A DNA stretch of 64,000 nt. Origin: Herbiconiux ginsengi. GTDB lineage: Bacteria > Actinomycetota > Actinomycetes > Actinomycetales > Microbacteriaceae. Shown here in pieces: positions 48,935 to 58,721 of this stretch; position 1 is the stretch's first letter, and each line of letters begins with the position of its first letter. Position numbers and translations under genes: made by a program. The stretch is taken from positions 186,001-250,000 of the forward strand of contig NZ_FNPZ01000002.1 of assembly GCF_900107435.1 (NCBI RefSeq). The letters run 5' to 3'. The notes under the pieces are model-generated. The model saw nothing but the letters and a program-made list of their open reading frames with translations. It had not been told where the DNA came from and ran no database searches.

Positions 48935-50207
48935 CCGCCAGCCACCAGAGAACCATCCGTTCGCCGAGTTCTTCCGTGCAGAGACGCCCGTGGAGACGAA
49001 GGACGGGCGCGCCGCCACGCGCACCGGGCAGCCCGCCACGAGGCGCGACGCGCGGCGCGTGGCCGAGCAACCCGCCCACCACCGGGCCTCGAGTTCGGGA
49101 GGCGTCGGAAGCGGACACGGTGGCTACGACGACCGGGGCCACGAACGCAAGCCCCGGCGCTGGCTGAGACGGCTCATCGTCGCCGTGGTGATCGTGGGGC
49201 TGCTGACCGCGGCCGGCGTGTTCCTCTCCAACCAGTTCGGCGCCCAGGTCGCCACGCTGTTCGCCGGACAAGAGGTCGACGACTACGAGGGCACGGGTTC
49301 GGGCGAGGTGATGTTCGTGGTGAACGACGGTGACATCGGCGAGACCATCGGCGACAACCTCGCCGCCCAGGGCGTGGTGAAGAGCTCGGCGGCCTTCTAC
49401 GACCTGCTGCTGAAGCAGGATCCGGCCCCGGTCTTCCAGGCGGGCACCTTCAAACTGGCCGAGAAGATGAGCGCCCAGGCGGCGCTCGACGCTCTGCAGA
49501 ACCCCGACAACAAGGTCGACTACACCGTCACCATCCCCGAGGGCTCGAGCGCGAAGGGCATCTACCAGGAGCTCGCCGACGTGACCGGCCTGCCGCTGGC
49601 CGACTTCGAGGCCGCGGGCGCGAACTACGTGGCACTCGGCGTGCCGGCGCAGGCGCCGAGCATCGAGGGCTTCCTCTTTCCGGCCACCTACACCTTCGAA
49701 CCGGGCCAGACCGCGGCCGACATGATCACCACCATGGTGCAGCGCACCTTCCAGTCGCTGGATGCCGCGGGCGTGGCTCCCGACGACCGCTTCCGTGTGG
49801 TGACTCTGGCCGCCCTCATCCAGAAGGAGGCCGGCAGCGTCGACGACATGTTCAAAGTGTCGCGGGTGTTCACCAACCGCCTCGACCAGGGCATGAACCT
49901 GGAGTCCGACGCGACGGTCGCCTACGGCGCCGGTCACAGCCGGGTGGAGACCACCTCGGCCGAGCGCGAGGACGCGTCGAACCTCTACAACACCTACGCG
50001 AACCCCGGGCTGCCCATCGGGCCGATCTCGAACCCGGGCGACGACGCGATCAATGCGGCGCTGCATCCGGCCGACGGACCATGGCTCTACTTCGTGACGA
50101 TCAACCTCGACACCGGCGAGACCGTGTTCTCGGAGACCGCCGACGAGCACGCCGCCGCGGTGGAACAGCTGCAGCAATGGTGGGCGGATCATCCCGATGT
50201 CCAATAG
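48927..50207 (+). CDS. mltG: Endolytic transglycosylase MltG
   Basis: MltG cuts nascent peptidoglycan strands in the membrane and so ends glycan polymerisation. The 426-residue protein has a basic N-terminal cytoplasmic region of about 80 residues, one membrane helix (LRRLIVAVVIVGLLTAAGVF), a LysM-like part and the YceG domain with the catalytic Glu in AALIQKEAGSVDD and the end motif GLPIGPISNPG. The GTG start is behind AAGGAAAAGG. It overlaps aroE by 11 bp. Confidence 0.93.
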   Translation: MTDRQPPENHPFAEFFRAETPVETKDGRAATRTGQPATRRDARRVAEQPAHHRASSSGGVGSGHGGYDDRGHERKPRRWLRRLIVAVVIVGLLTAAGVFLSNQFGAQVATLFAGQEVDDYEGTGSGEVMFVVNDGDIGETIGDNLAAQGVVKSSAAFYDLLLKQDPAPVFQAGTFKLAEKMSAQAALDALQNPDNKVDYTVTIPEGSSAKGIYQELADVTGLPLADFEAAGANYVALGVPAQAPSIEGFLFPATYTFEPGQTAADMITTMVQRTFQSLDAAGVAPDDRFRVVTLAALIQKEAGSVDDMFKVSRVFTNRLDQGMNLESDATVAYGAGHSRVETTSAEREDASNLYNTYANPGLPIGPISNPGDDAINAALHPADGPWLYFVTINLDTGETVFSETADEHAAAVEQLQQWWADHPDVQ

Positions 50208-51114
50208 CGTCGCGGTTCCCGACGACGGGCCCGACCTGCTGCGCGGCCCGCTGAAACTCGGCGTGCTCGGCTCGCCGATCGCGCACACCCGGTCGCCGCT
50301 GCTGCACCGCACGGCCTATGCCGCGCTCGGCCTGCCGTGGAGCTACGACGCCTACGAGGTGACGACGGACGCGCTCCCCGGCTTCGTCGACGCGCTCACC
50401 CCGGAGTGGCGCGGGCTCTCGCTCACGATGCCGTTGAAGGAGACCATCCTCGGTTCCCTCGATTCGATCGACACGATCGGATCGGCCACCGGGGCAGTCA
50501 ACACCGTGCTGATCAGTCAGCACGACGGTCAGCGCCGGCTCGATGGTTTCAACACCGATGTCCACGGCATCCGCGAGGCCCTGCTGCGAGCCGGGGTGGA
50601 GCGCACGCTGCGCACCCTGGTGATCGGTGGGGGAGCGACCGCCCGGTCAGCCGTGGTCGCGGCCGGCCAGCTGGGCAGTGAGCACGTCGACATCGTGCTG
50701 CGGAGCCCGGCGAAGGCGGCCGATGTCGTGGAGGCCGCTCGATCGGCCGGTGTCAGCTCGACCGTGACGGCGCTGCACGACCCTGCGGTCGCCGGGCTCG
50801 AACCCGACCTCACGATCAGCACACTGCCCGGCGGCGTCGGCGTCTCGGTGAATTTCGTCGGCACGAGCATCCCGGCGTCCTCGACCCTGCTCGACGTGGC
50901 CTACCATCCATGGCCGAGCGAGCTGGGCGGGCTCTGGGAGGCCGAGGGGCGGCTCGCGGTGCCGGGTCTGTCGATGCTCGTGCACCAGGCGGTGGCGCAG
51001 ATCCGGGTCTTCCTGCGCGGCGACCCCGTGGTGAAGCTCGACGACGAAGAGCGCATCACCGCGGCGATGCTCGACGCGGTGGGCCTCGACGCCGCCGGGC
51101 AGCCGCTGCCCTAG
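50197..51114 (+). CDS. aroE: Shikimate dehydrogenase
   Basis: AroE reduces 3-dehydroshikimate to shikimate with NADPH. The 305-residue protein has the substrate-site motif [13 protein letters not shown], the catalytic Lys in [20 protein letters not shown] and the nucleotide-binding [12 protein letters not shown]. The end contains [12 protein letters not shown]. It starts inside the 3' end of mltG, so expression is probably coupled. It leads the shikimate run. Confidence 0.93.
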   Translation: MSNSVAVPDDGPDLLRGPLKLGVLGSPIAHTRSPLLHRTAYAALGLPWSYDAYEVTTDALPGFVDALTPEWRGLSLTMPLKETILGSLDSIDTIGSATGAVNTVLISQHDGQRRLDGFNTDVHGIREALLRAGVERTLRTLVIGGGATARSAVVAAGQLGSEHVDIVLRSPAKAADVVEAARSAGVSSTVTALHDPAVAGLEPDLTISTLPGGVGVSVNFVGTSIPASSTLLDVAYHPWPSELGGLWEAEGRLAVPGLSMLVHQAVAQIRVFLRGDPVVKLDDEERITAAMLDAVGLDAAGQPLP

Positions 51115-51161
51115 TTCCGGGCTGGGCGGACCGGGGTGCCGTCTGTGGGAAGATCGTAATC

Positions 51162-52361
51162 ATGCTTCGTTGGCTCACAGCCGGCGAGTCCCACGGTCAA
51201 GAACTCATCGCGATCGTCGAAGGACTCCCGTCCGGCATCCCGGTTACCCTCGATCGACTCCGCGCGGATCTCGCGCGCCGCAAGCTCGGCTACGGCCGGG
51301 GAGCCCGGATGAAGTTCGAGCAGGACGAGTTGGCGATGACCGGTGGTGTCGTGCACGGCCGCACGCTCGGCAGCCCGGTCGCGGTGCGCATCGGCAACAC
51401 CGAGTGGCCGAAGTGGACCGAGGTGATGGGCGTCGAGCCGCTCGACGAGGAGCTGCCCGGCAAGGGCCGCAGCGCCCCGCTCACGCGCCCGCGCCCGGGT
51501 CACGCCGACCTCGTGGGCATGCAGAAGTACGCGTTCGACGAGGCGCGCCCCATCCTCGAGCGCGCGAGCGCCCGCGAGACGGCGGCCCGCGTGGCGCTCG
51601 GCGCCATCGCCAAGGCCTTTCTCGAGCAGCTCGGCATCGAATTGGTGAGCCACACGCTGGCCATCGGCCCGGTTCGGGTGCCCGACGGCTCTCCGCTGCC
51701 GCGGCCGGGCGACGTCGACGCGCTCGACGCCGATCCGGTGCGCTGCTGGGATGCCGCGACCAGCGCGCTCATGGTGGCCGAGATCGATGACGCGCACAAG
51801 GAGGGCGACACCCTCGGCGGCGTCGTGGAGGTGCTCGCCTACGGTCTGCCGCCCGGACTCGGCTCCCACGTGCACTGGGACCGCCGGCTCGACTCGCAGC
51901 TGGCCGCCGCCCTCATGGGCATCCAGGCCATCAAGGGGGTCGAGGTCGGCGACGGCTTCGAGACCACCCGTCGCCGCGGCTCGGCCGCGCACGACGAGCT
52001 CTACCGCGAGGGCGACGAGATCACGCGGTCGACCGATCGCGCGGGAGGCACCGAGGGCGGCATGTCGACCGGCACCGTGCTGCGCGTGCGCGCCGGGATG
52101 AAACCGATCGCGACCGTTCCGCACGCCCTGCACACCATCGACGTGGCGACCGGAGAGGATGCGGCGGCGCACCACCAGCGTTCCGATGTCTGCGCCGTTC
52201 CTGCCGCCGGCGTGGTGGCCGAGGCGATGACGGCTCTGGTGCTCGCCAATGCGGTGCTGGAGAAGTTCGGCGGCGACTCGGTGGGGGAGACCCGACGCAA
52301 CCTCGACTCGTACCTCGCCGCCATCCCCGCGGCCCTCCGAACCGACATCGCCCGCCCGTGA
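51162..52361 (+). CDS. aroC: Chorismate synthase
   Basis: AroC makes chorismate from EPSP with reduced FMN, the last step of the shikimate pathway. The 399-residue protein has the three family signatures: [16 protein letters not shown], the RPGHADL region with [12 protein letters not shown], and [17 protein letters not shown] near the C-terminus. The ATG at 51162 follows GGGAAG; the open frame upstream lies inside aroE. It overlaps aroK by 4 bp. Confidence 0.96.
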   Translation: MLRWLTAGESHGQELIAIVEGLPSGIPVTLDRLRADLARRKLGYGRGARMKFEQDELAMTGGVVHGRTLGSPVAVRIGNTEWPKWTEVMGVEPLDEELPGKGRSAPLTRPRPGHADLVGMQKYAFDEARPILERASARETAARVALGAIAKAFLEQLGIELVSHTLAIGPVRVPDGSPLPRPGDVDALDADPVRCWDAATSALMVAEIDDAHKEGDTLGGVVEVLAYGLPPGLGSHVHWDRRLDSQLAAALMGIQAIKGVEVGDGFETTRRRGSAAHDELYREGDEITRSTDRAGGTEGGMSTGTVLRVRAGMKPIATVPHALHTIDVATGEDAAAHHQRSDVCAVPAAGVVAEAMTALVLANAVLEKFGGDSVGETRRNLDSYLAAIPAALRTDIARP

Positions 52362-52963
52362 CGCTCGTTCTGATCGGCCCGCCCGCCTCCGGCAAGTCGC
52401 GCATCGGCAAACGCCTCGCGCGCACGCTCGGCGTGGCGTTCGTCGACACCGACAAGCTCATCATCGAGAAGCACGGGCCGATCCCCGACATCTTCGCCAC
52501 GCACGGCGAGCCCCATTTCCGCTCGATCGAGCGGGCCGAAGTGGTGCGGGCGCTCCGCTCCGACGCGGTGGTGTCGTTCGGTGGGGGAGCCGTGCTCGAC
52601 CCGGACACGCAGCACGATCTCGCCGATCACGCGGTGGTGCTGCTCACTGTCGAGCCCCACGCCGTGATCGCACGGCTCGGAAACGGCAGACGGCCCCTGG
52701 TGCCCGACATCGACGCCTGGATCGCGCTCTACGAAAAACGGCGCGCCCTCTACGAGCGCCTGGCCGACCACACGGTCGATACCAGCGACCGGCCCACCGA
52801 GGAGATCGCGGCCGAGATCGCGGACTGGGCGCGCACCCGGCCGAACGCCCGGGCTCGCGCGACCGTCGACATCCGTTCCACCAGCAGCACCGACTTCACC
52901 AGCAGCACCGATTCCAGCAGCAGCACCGATTCCAGCAGCAGCACCGAGGAGACCGCCCGATGA
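52358..52963 (+). CDS. aroK: Shikimate kinase with repetitive Ser/Thr tail
   Basis: AroK phosphorylates shikimate with ATP. The 201-residue protein has Walker [10 protein letters not shown] at residues 7-15, the Asp of FVDTDKLI, the substrate loop [11 protein letters not shown] and the lid [10 protein letters not shown]. About 165 residues are the normal length; here an extra C-terminal tail is coded by four 18-bp direct repeats, (S/F)xSSTD/E. The tail looks disordered. The protein overlaps aroC and aroB by 4 bp each. Confidence 0.93.
   Translation: MTLVLIGPPASGKSRIGKRLARTLGVAFVDTDKLIIEKHGPIPDIFATHGEPHFRSIERAEVVRALRSDAVVSFGGGAVLDPDTQHDLADHAVVLLTVEPHAVIARLGNGRRPLVPDIDAWIALYEKRRALYERLADHTVDTSDRPTEEIAAEIADWARTRPNARARATVDIRSTSSTDFTSSTDSSSSTDSSSSTEETAR
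52877..52948 (+). repeat. Four tandem 18-bp repeats in the aroK 3' end
   Basis: The four units follow the pattern TCC/TTC-(ACC/AGC)-AGC-AGC-ACC-GA(C/T/G), coding [18 protein letters not shown] and SSSSTE. Units 3 and 4 differ only at the last base. The 18-bp period keeps the reading frame, so copy number could change without breaking the gene. Confidence 0.9.
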
Positions 52964-54039
52964 CCGCCGACGCCACCACCATCCCGGTGACCGGAGACAC
53001 CGCCTACGACATCGTCGTGGGGCGCGGGGTGCTCGACCGCATCGGCGAGGGTCTGGGGCCCGGCGTCAAGAAGGTGCTCGTGGTGCATCCGCCGACCCTC
53101 GCCGTGCTCGCGGCGGAACTCCGCGAACAGCTGCTCGGCCGCTACGAGGTGCTGCTCGCCGAGGTACCGGATGCCGAAGCCGGCAAACGCGTCGAGGTGG
53201 CCGCCTTCTGCTGGCAGGTGATGGGTCAGGCCGATTTCACGCGCACCGACGCCGTGATCGGCTTCGGCGGCGGTGCCGTCACCGACCTCGCCGGCTTCGT
53301 GGCCGCCACCTGGCTCCGCGGAGTGACGCTCGTGCAGGTTCCGACGACTCTGCTCGGGGCAGTGGACGCCTCCGTGGGCGGCAAGACGGGCATCAACACC
53401 AACGAGGGCAAGAACCTCGTCGGAGCGTTCTACCCGCCGAGCATCGTGGTGGCCGACCTCGACCTGCTCACCAGCCTGCCGCGCAACGAGATCCTGGCCG
53501 GGTTCGCCGAGGTGGTGAAGGCCGGGTTCATCGCGGAGCCCGAGATCCTCGACATCATCGAAGCCGACGTCGATCGAGCCACCGATCCCTCCAGCGACGA
53601 GTTCCGGCGGCTGATCGAGCTCTCGATCGGGGTGAAGGCCCGCGTGGTGAGCAGCGATTTCAAGGAGGCCGGTCTCCGCGAGATCCTCAACTACGGGCAC
53701 ACGCTGGGGCACGCGATCGAGCACGCCGAGCGCTATCAGTGGCGGCACGGCGCGGCAGTGTCGGTGGGCATGGTCTACGCCGCCGAGCTGTCGCGGCTGA
53801 CGGGCTCGCTGCCCGACGCCGTGGTCGACCGGCACCGCGAGATCCTCACGTCCCTCACCCTCCCGATCAGCTATCCGGCCGGCCGCTGGCAGACCCTGCT
53901 CGCCACGATGCAGCGCGACAAGAAGTCGCGCGGCGGCATGCTGCGCTTCATCGTGCTCGACGACATCGCCCGGCCCAGCGTGCTGCAGGGCCCGGAGACC
54001 GCGCTGCTGTTCGCCGCCTACCAAGAGATCGCGTCCTAA
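52960..54039 (+). CDS. aroB: 3-dehydroquinate synthase
   Basis: AroB turns DAHP into 3-dehydroquinate with bound NAD and a metal ion. The 359-residue protein has VIGFGGGAVTDLAGFVAAT, the phosphate-site VPTTLLGAVDASVGGKTGIN, and the metal ligands in EVVKAGFI and the two His of NYGHTLGHAIE. The ATG start overlaps the aroK stop by 4 bp. Full length for the family. Confidence 0.96.
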   Translation: MTADATTIPVTGDTAYDIVVGRGVLDRIGEGLGPGVKKVLVVHPPTLAVLAAELREQLLGRYEVLLAEVPDAEAGKRVEVAAFCWQVMGQADFTRTDAVIGFGGGAVTDLAGFVAATWLRGVTLVQVPTTLLGAVDASVGGKTGINTNEGKNLVGAFYPPSIVVADLDLLTSLPRNEILAGFAEVVKAGFIAEPEILDIIEADVDRATDPSSDEFRRLIELSIGVKARVVSSDFKEAGLREILNYGHTLGHAIEHAERYQWRHGAAVSVGMVYAAELSRLTGSLPDAVVDRHREILTSLTLPISYPAGRWQTLLATMQRDKKSRGGMLRFIVLDDIARPSVLQGPETALLFAAYQEIAS

Positions 54040-54049
54040 GGAGCACCCC

Positions 54050-54484
54050 ATGGCATCCGTCCTCGTTCTGAACGGCCCGAACCTGGGGCGCCTCGGCAGC
54101 CGCGAACCGGATGTCTACGGGTCGCAGGATCTCGACTCGCTGCGTGAGTTGCTCGTCGCGACGGCCGACGGCCGGGTCGAGATCGACCTGCGGCAGACCA
54201 ACGACGAAGCCGAGCTGATCTCGTGGCTCTACGAAGCCGTCGACACCGCGACCCCGGTCATCCTGAACCCGGCCGCGTTCACGCACTATTCCTACGCGCT
54301 GCGGGATGCCGCGGCCCTGGTGACCAAGGCGGGCATCCCGTTGATCGAGGTGCACATCTCGAACCCGCACGCGCGCGAGACCTTCCGGCACACCAGCGTG
54401 ATCTCCGGCGTGGCGTCGGGGGTCATCGCGGGGTTCGGGTTCAGCTCCTACCGGCTGGCTCTTCAGGGCATCCTCGACGCCTGA
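54050..54484 (+). CDS. aroQ: 3-dehydroquinate dehydratase, type II
   Basis: This 144-residue dodecameric enzyme dehydrates 3-dehydroquinate to 3-dehydroshikimate. The type II signature is [19 protein letters not shown] with the catalytic Arg and Tyr; [16 protein letters not shown] and [15 protein letters not shown] hold the remaining active-site residues. It starts ten bases after aroB with AAGGAGC as ribosome site and ends the shikimate run. Confidence 0.96.
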   Translation: MASVLVLNGPNLGRLGSREPDVYGSQDLDSLRELLVATADGRVEIDLRQTNDEAELISWLYEAVDTATPVILNPAAFTHYSYALRDAAALVTKAGIPLIEVHISNPHARETFRHTSVISGVASGVIAGFGFSSYRLALQGILDA

Positions 54485-54486
54485 GC

Positions 54487-54492
54487 TACACT
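54487..54492 (+). promoter_or_regulatory. Possible -10 element of efp
   Basis: TACACT fits TAnnnT and lies 57 bases before the efp ATG, directly after the aroQ stop. Confidence 0.35.
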
Positions 54493-54548
54493 CTTTCAGG
54501 ACCGAAACGCCGGTCGCACCCCAGACTTCGAAACGGATCACCTCTTTC

Positions 54549-55109
54549 ATGGCTTCAACGAACGACATCAAGAACGGCACCGTGCTGAGCATCGACGGTC
54601 AGCTCTGGAACGTCATCGAGTTCCAGCACGTCAAGCCCGGCAAGGGCGGGGCGTTCGTGCGCACCAAGATCAAGAACGTGATGACCGGCAAGGTCGTCGA
54701 CCGCACCTTCAACGCCGGCGCCAAGATCGACACGGCCAATGTCGACCGCCGTGACTTCCAGTACCTCTACAAAGACGGCGACAGCTTCGTGTTCATGGAC
54801 ACGAGCGACTACGACCAGATCACCCTGCCGGCCACCATCGTGGGCGACGCGGCGAACTTCCTGCTCGAGCAGCAGACCGCCACGATCGCGCTCTCCGAGG
54901 GCGAGCCGCTCTACGTCGAGCTCCCGGCATCCGTGACCCTCGAGATCACCTACACCGAGCCGGGCCTGCAGGGCGACCGCTCGACCGGCGGCACCAAGCC
55001 CGCGACGGTCGAGACCGGCTACCAGATCCAGGTTCCGCTGTTCCTCGAGATCGGCACCAAGGTCAAGGTCGACACCCGCACGGGCGACTACCTCGGCCGC
55101 GTCAACTAG
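54549..55109 (+). CDS. efp: Elongation factor P
   Basis: EF-P relieves ribosome stalling at polyproline. The 186-residue protein has the three OB-like domains; the domain I loop [14 protein letters not shown] holds the tip residue near position 34 that is modified in some phyla. The C-terminal signature is [13 protein letters not shown]. No modification enzyme (EpmA or YmfI type) is in the window. nusB follows after 9 bp. Confidence 0.96.
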   Translation: MASTNDIKNGTVLSIDGQLWNVIEFQHVKPGKGGAFVRTKIKNVMTGKVVDRTFNAGAKIDTANVDRRDFQYLYKDGDSFVFMDTSDYDQITLPATIVGDAANFLLEQQTATIALSEGEPLYVELPASVTLEITYTEPGLQGDRSTGGTKPATVETGYQIQVPLFLEIGTKVKVDTRTGDYLGRVN

Positions 55110-55118
55110 GCGCGGGCG

Positions 55119-55529
55119 TTGAGCGCACGCACGAAGGCCCGCAAGCGCGCCCTCGACATCCTGTACGCCGCCGATGTGCGGCAGATCCCGATCGCCGAAT
55201 CGCTCGCCTCCGAGGCGACCCGGGCGGCGAGCGAGCCGGATCGGCAGAACTCCTGGCTCTATGCCCGCGAGATCGTCGACGGCGTCGTCGACCACTTCTC
55301 GGAGATCGACGAGACGATCCAGACCTATTCGCAGGGCTGGACCATCGCGCGCATGCCCACGATCGACCGCGCCCTGCTGCGCATCGCGATCTGGGAGATC
55401 CTCTACAACGACGAAGTGCCGGCATCGGTCGCCATCTCGGAGGCCGTGGAGGCCGCGAAGACGCTCTCCACGGAGGATTCCTCGAGCTTCATCAACGGCG
55501 TGCTGGGCAAGGTCGCCGAGAGCAGCTAG
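55119..55529 (+). CDS. nusB: Transcription antitermination factor NusB
   Basis: This 136-residue all-helical protein works with NusE in rRNA antitermination. It opens with RTKARKRALDILYAADVRQ and has PTIDRALLRIAIWEIL and SFINGVLGKVA, as in the family. The start is a TTG; no ATG or GTG in frame gives the conserved N-terminus. A hairpin terminator lies 21 bp after the stop, and the intergenic island before pyrR begins there. Confidence 0.94.
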   Translation: MSARTKARKRALDILYAADVRQIPIAESLASEATRAASEPDRQNSWLYAREIVDGVVDHFSEIDETIQTYSQGWTIARMPTIDRALLRIAIWEILYNDEVPASVAISEAVEAAKTLSTEDSSSFINGVLGKVAESS

Positions 55530-55550
55530 GGTCCTCCCTCCACTTTTCCG

Positions 55551-55579
55551 CGATGCGCCGGCCTTCAGCTGGCGCATCG
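55551..55579. terminator. nusB terminator
   Basis: CGATGCGCCGGC pairs with GCTGGCGCATCG (12 bp, one wobble) around a short loop CTTCA; TCTTG follows. The stem could also serve transcripts from the right on the minus strand. Confidence 0.75.
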
Positions 55580-55792
55580 TCTTGTGCTCGCGCCGCCGCT
55601 ACTGCGGCGCGGTCGCGGCCTCGGCCTGGGTCGTCCCGGCCCGGCCCGCGGCTTTCACCACTGTTCTCATTACTCATTCGCCAAAAAAGGTCGGAATTGA
55701 GGGTGTCGTTGCGGCGTGTTTTGGCGTTTCGACACTCACGAGGGTGCAGAAGCAGAACCACTCCGATGGCCCGCGGGATGCGTTGCCGCTGG

Positions 55793-55798
55793 TAAGGT
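55793..55798 (+). promoter_or_regulatory. Possible -10 element of the pyr operon
   Basis: TAAGGT fits TAnnnT and would start the transcript near 55805, about 57 nt before pyrR. An alternative uses TTGCCG (55783) with GTAACA (55807). Confidence 0.35.
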
Positions 55799-55825
55799 GG
55801 ACGACGGTAACAACAGACATCCTTT

Positions 55826-55853
55826 AAGTCCGTCCGAGAGGCGGGGAAGGAGG
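55826..55853 (+). promoter_or_regulatory. PyrR-binding RNA site overlapping the pyrR ribosome-binding site
   Basis: The leader just before pyrR reads AAGTCCGTCCGAGAGGC followed by GGGGAAGGAGG. AGUCC...GAGAGG...AAGGA is the conserved PyrR RNA-binding loop known from Bacillus and mycobacteria. Here AAGGAGG is at the same time the Shine-Dalgarno sequence, which fits the translational repression shown for mycobacterial PyrR when UMP is plentiful. Confidence 0.75.
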
Positions 55854-55861
55854 TCGGTCGC

Positions 55862-56413
55862 ATGGCGCGCACAGTGCTGCAGCAGGCTGACATAGCCCGG
55901 GCGTTGACTCGGATCTCGCACGAGATCCTGGAGTCCAACCGGGGAGCGAACGATCTGGTCATCCTCGGCATCCCGACCCGCGGGGTGGTCCTCGCCGATC
56001 GGATCGGTCGGATCATCGCCGGCATCGAGCAGGGCACCGACCCGAGTGCGATCGTCGGTTCTCTCGACATCACGATGTACCGCGACGACCTCGCGCGGCA
56101 TCCCACCCGCACACCGAGCCCCACCCAGGTGCCGCGGCAGGGCATCGACGGCAAGACCGTGGTGCTCGTCGACGACGTGCTCTACTCGGGGCGCACCATC
56201 CGCGCCGCCCTCGACGCCCTGAACGACCTGGGTCGCCCTCGCGTGGTGCGGCTCGCGACCCTCGTCGACCGCGGTCACCGCGACCTGCCGATCCGCGCCG
56301 ACTTCGTGGGCAAGAATCTGCCCACCTCACGCGAAGAGCGCATCAACGTGAGACTGACCGAGATCGACGGCACCGAAGAAGTGAGCATCGAGGAGGCGAC
56401 GAGCGAGCGATGA
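55862..56413 (+). CDS. pyrR: Bifunctional pyr operon regulator / uracil phosphoribosyltransferase PyrR
   Basis: This 183-residue protein has the PRPP-binding motif [18 protein letters not shown] and [14 protein letters not shown]. It binds its leader RNA when uridine nucleotides are high and lowers expression of the operon; many also have UPRTase activity. It is the first gene of the de novo pyrimidine operon. The stop overlaps the pyrB ATG by 4 bp. Confidence 0.96.
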   Translation: MARTVLQQADIARALTRISHEILESNRGANDLVILGIPTRGVVLADRIGRIIAGIEQGTDPSAIVGSLDITMYRDDLARHPTRTPSPTQVPRQGIDGKTVVLVDDVLYSGRTIRAALDALNDLGRPRVVRLATLVDRGHRDLPIRADFVGKNLPTSREERINVRLTEIDGTEEVSIEEATSER

Positions 56414-57366
56414 GACATCTCCTCAGCACCAAAGACCTCGGCCGGGCAGAGGCGATCCAGATCCTCGACATCGCCGAAGACATGGCCGACGTGCAGAACC
56501 GGGAGGTGAAGAAGCTCCCCACTCTGCGCGGCAAGACCGTCGTGAACCTCTTCTTCGAAGACTCCACCCGCACCCGCATCTCCTTCGAGGCCGCCGCCAA
56601 GCGCCTCTCGGCCGACGTCATCAACTTCTCGGCCAAGGGTTCGAGCGTGTCGAAGGGCGAGAGCCTCAAGGACACGGCGCAGACCCTCGCCGCGATGGGC
56701 GCCGACGGCGTCGTCATCCGACACTCCGCATCGGGCGCACCGCAGGTGCTCGCGCAGAGCGACTGGATCGACGCGGGCGTGGTGAACGCGGGAGACGGCA
56801 CCCACGAGCATCCGACGCAGGCTCTGCTCGACGCCTTCACGATGCGCCGGCGCCTGTTCCCCGGCGACAGCCGCGGCCGGGGGCTCGACGGGGTGAGTGT
56901 CGTGATCGTGGGCGACATCCTGCACTCCCGCGTCGCCCGCTCGAACCTCTGGCTCCTGGGCACCCTCGGCGCCACCGTCACCTTCGTCGCGCCCGCCACG
57001 CTCGTGCCCGTCGGCGCCGACACCTGGCCGGTCGACCTCAGTTTCGATCTCGACGCCACGCTCGCGCTGATGCAGCCCGACGTGGTGATGATGCTGCGCA
57101 TCCAGAGCGAGCGGATGAACGCCGCCTACTTCCCCTCCGCCCGCGAATACGGGCGGCAGTGGGGGCTCGACGACGAGCGCCTGGCCCGGCTGCGCCCGGA
57201 TAGCATTGTCATGCACCCCGGACCGATGAATCGCGGTCTGGAGATCTCGGCCGGAGCGGCCGACTCCGCGCAGTCGACGGTTCTCGAACAGGTCGCGAAC
57301 GGGGTGTCCATCCGGATGGCAGTGCTCTATCTGCTCCTGTCCGGCGAACGAGAGGCCTTGAGTTGA
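56410..57366 (+). CDS. pyrB: Aspartate carbamoyltransferase catalytic subunit
   Basis: PyrB joins carbamoyl phosphate and aspartate. The 318-residue protein has the carbamoyl-phosphate motif [18 protein letters not shown], the [15 protein letters not shown] region and [12 protein letters not shown] near the C-terminus. No pyrI regulatory subunit is present, as usual in Actinobacteria. It overlaps pyrC by 4 bp. Confidence 0.97.
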   Translation: MRHLLSTKDLGRAEAIQILDIAEDMADVQNREVKKLPTLRGKTVVNLFFEDSTRTRISFEAAAKRLSADVINFSAKGSSVSKGESLKDTAQTLAAMGADGVVIRHSASGAPQVLAQSDWIDAGVVNAGDGTHEHPTQALLDAFTMRRRLFPGDSRGRGLDGVSVVIVGDILHSRVARSNLWLLGTLGATVTFVAPATLVPVGADTWPVDLSFDLDATLALMQPDVVMMLRIQSERMNAAYFPSAREYGRQWGLDDERLARLRPDSIVMHPGPMNRGLEISAGAADSAQSTVLEQVANGVSIRMAVLYLLLSGEREALS

Positions 57367-58721
57367 GCGAGTCCAGCTACCTGCTGAAGGGCGCGACGCT
57401 TCCGAACGGCCAGGCGGCCGACATCCTGATCCAGGATGGGCGGATCACCTCGACCGCGCCCGGCTCGTCGGCCCCGTCGGGCGCGGTCGTCGTCGACGCC
57501 GCCGGCCTGGTCGCCCTGCCGGGCCTCGTCGACCTGCACACCCACCTCCGCGAGCCCGGCTTCGAGCAGAGCGAGACGGTGCTCACCGGAACGCGGGCCG
57601 CCGCCGCCGGCGGCTTCACGAGCGTGTTCGCCATGGCCAACACGATGCCGGTCTCCGACACGGCCGGCGTGGTGGAGCAGGTGCAGTCGCTCGGCGACGC
57701 CGCCGGCTACGCCACGGTGCGCCCGATCGGCGCCGTGACCGTGGGACTCGCCGGCGAACGCCTCAGCGAGATCGGCGCCATGGCGCAGTCCCGCGCCGCC
57801 GTGCGGGTGTTCTCCGACGACGGCAAGTGCGTGCACGACTCGCTGCTCATGCGCCGGGCGCTCGAATACGTGAAGACCTTCGACGGCGTCATCGCGCAGC
57901 ACGCGCAAGACCCGCGGCTCACCGAGAACGCCCAGATGAACGAAGGCGCGCTCTCCTCCGAGCTCGGTCTCAAGGGCTGGCCCGCCGTGGCCGAGGAGTC
58001 GATCATCGCCCGCGACGTGCTGCTGGCCGAACACGTCGGCGCCCGCCTGCACATCTGCCACCTCTCGACGGCCGGATCGGTCGACGTCGTCCGCTGGGCG
58101 AAGGCACGCGGCATCCCGGTCACCGCCGAGGCGACCCCGCACCACCTGCTGCTCACCGAAGACCTCATCCGCAGTTACGACGCCCGCTACAAGGTGAACC
58201 CGCCGCTGCGCCGCGACGAAGACGTGCAGGCCCTGCGCGCGGGCGTCGCCGACGGCACCATCGACATCGTCGCGACCGACCACGCGCCGCATCCGCGCGA
58301 GTCGAAGGAGAGCGAGTGGGATGCCGCCTCCTTCGGCATGGTGGGCCTCGAGTCGGCCCTGCCGGTCGTACAGACCGCCCTCGTCGACACCGGGCTCCTC
58401 GGCTGGGACGACGTGGCCCGCGTGCTCTCCACCACCCCGGCTCGGATCGGCCGCCTGAACGGCCACACCCACTCCTTCGAGGAGGGTGCGCCGGCCAACC
58501 TCACCCTGGTCGACCCGGCCGACCGCAGCACCTTCACCCTCGACCGTCTGGCCGGCAAGAGCCAGAACACGCCGTTCGAGGGCGTGACGCTCGCCGGCCG
58601 GGTGCGCTGGACCTTCCACCACGGCTTCCCGACGCTCCGCGACGGCGAACTCGCCTCGATCGAGGAGGCCGCGGCTCATGCCCGCCACCTCGCCCGCGAG
58701 GGGGTGCCCGCCCATGGCTAG
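57363..58721 (+). CDS. pyrC: Dihydroorotase
   Basis: PyrC closes carbamoyl aspartate to dihydroorotate. The 452-residue class I enzyme has the metal-binding [16 protein letters not shown], the His-containing [11 protein letters not shown] and the catalytic Asp in [13 protein letters not shown]. The start is TTG within the pyrB stop (TTGA); the first residues [12 protein letters not shown] match the family. It overlaps the following membrane-protein gene by 8 bp. Confidence 0.95.
   Translation: MSESSYLLKGATLPNGQAADILIQDGRITSTAPGSSAPSGAVVVDAAGLVALPGLVDLHTHLREPGFEQSETVLTGTRAAAAGGFTSVFAMANTMPVSDTAGVVEQVQSLGDAAGYATVRPIGAVTVGLAGERLSEIGAMAQSRAAVRVFSDDGKCVHDSLLMRRALEYVKTFDGVIAQHAQDPRLTENAQMNEGALSSELGLKGWPAVAEESIIARDVLLAEHVGARLHICHLSTAGSVDVVRWAKARGIPVTAEATPHHLLLTEDLIRSYDARYKVNPPLRRDEDVQALRAGVADGTIDIVATDHAPHPRESKESEWDAASFGMVGLESALPVVQTALVDTGLLGWDDVARVLSTTPARIGRLNGHTHSFEEGAPANLTLVDPADRSTFTLDRLAGKSQNTPFEGVTLAGRVRWTFHHGFPTLRDGELASIEEAAAHARHLAREGVPAHG

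Larger units (their letters stand above)
55530..55861. other. 332-bp intergenic island between nusB and pyrR
   Basis: This gap holds the nusB terminator, a GC-rich stretch, an AT-rich patch at about 55660-55735, a promoter candidate and the pyrR leader. The AT-rich patch has two nested inverted repeats: CGCCAAAA (55679-55686) with TTTTGGCG (55719-55726), and GTGTCG (55703-55708) with CGACAC (55730-55735). A minus-strand open frame of 23 codons (55599-55670) runs from an ATG in the AT-rich patch towards the terminator; it has no ribosome site. Streptomyces has bldD at this place; nothing like it is seen here. Confidence 0.55.

Noticed and set aside
52877-52948. CRISPR-like short repeats
   Set aside because: The units are 18 bp without spacers, lie inside the aroK frame and code a Ser/Thr tail; no cas genes are present anywhere in the window.
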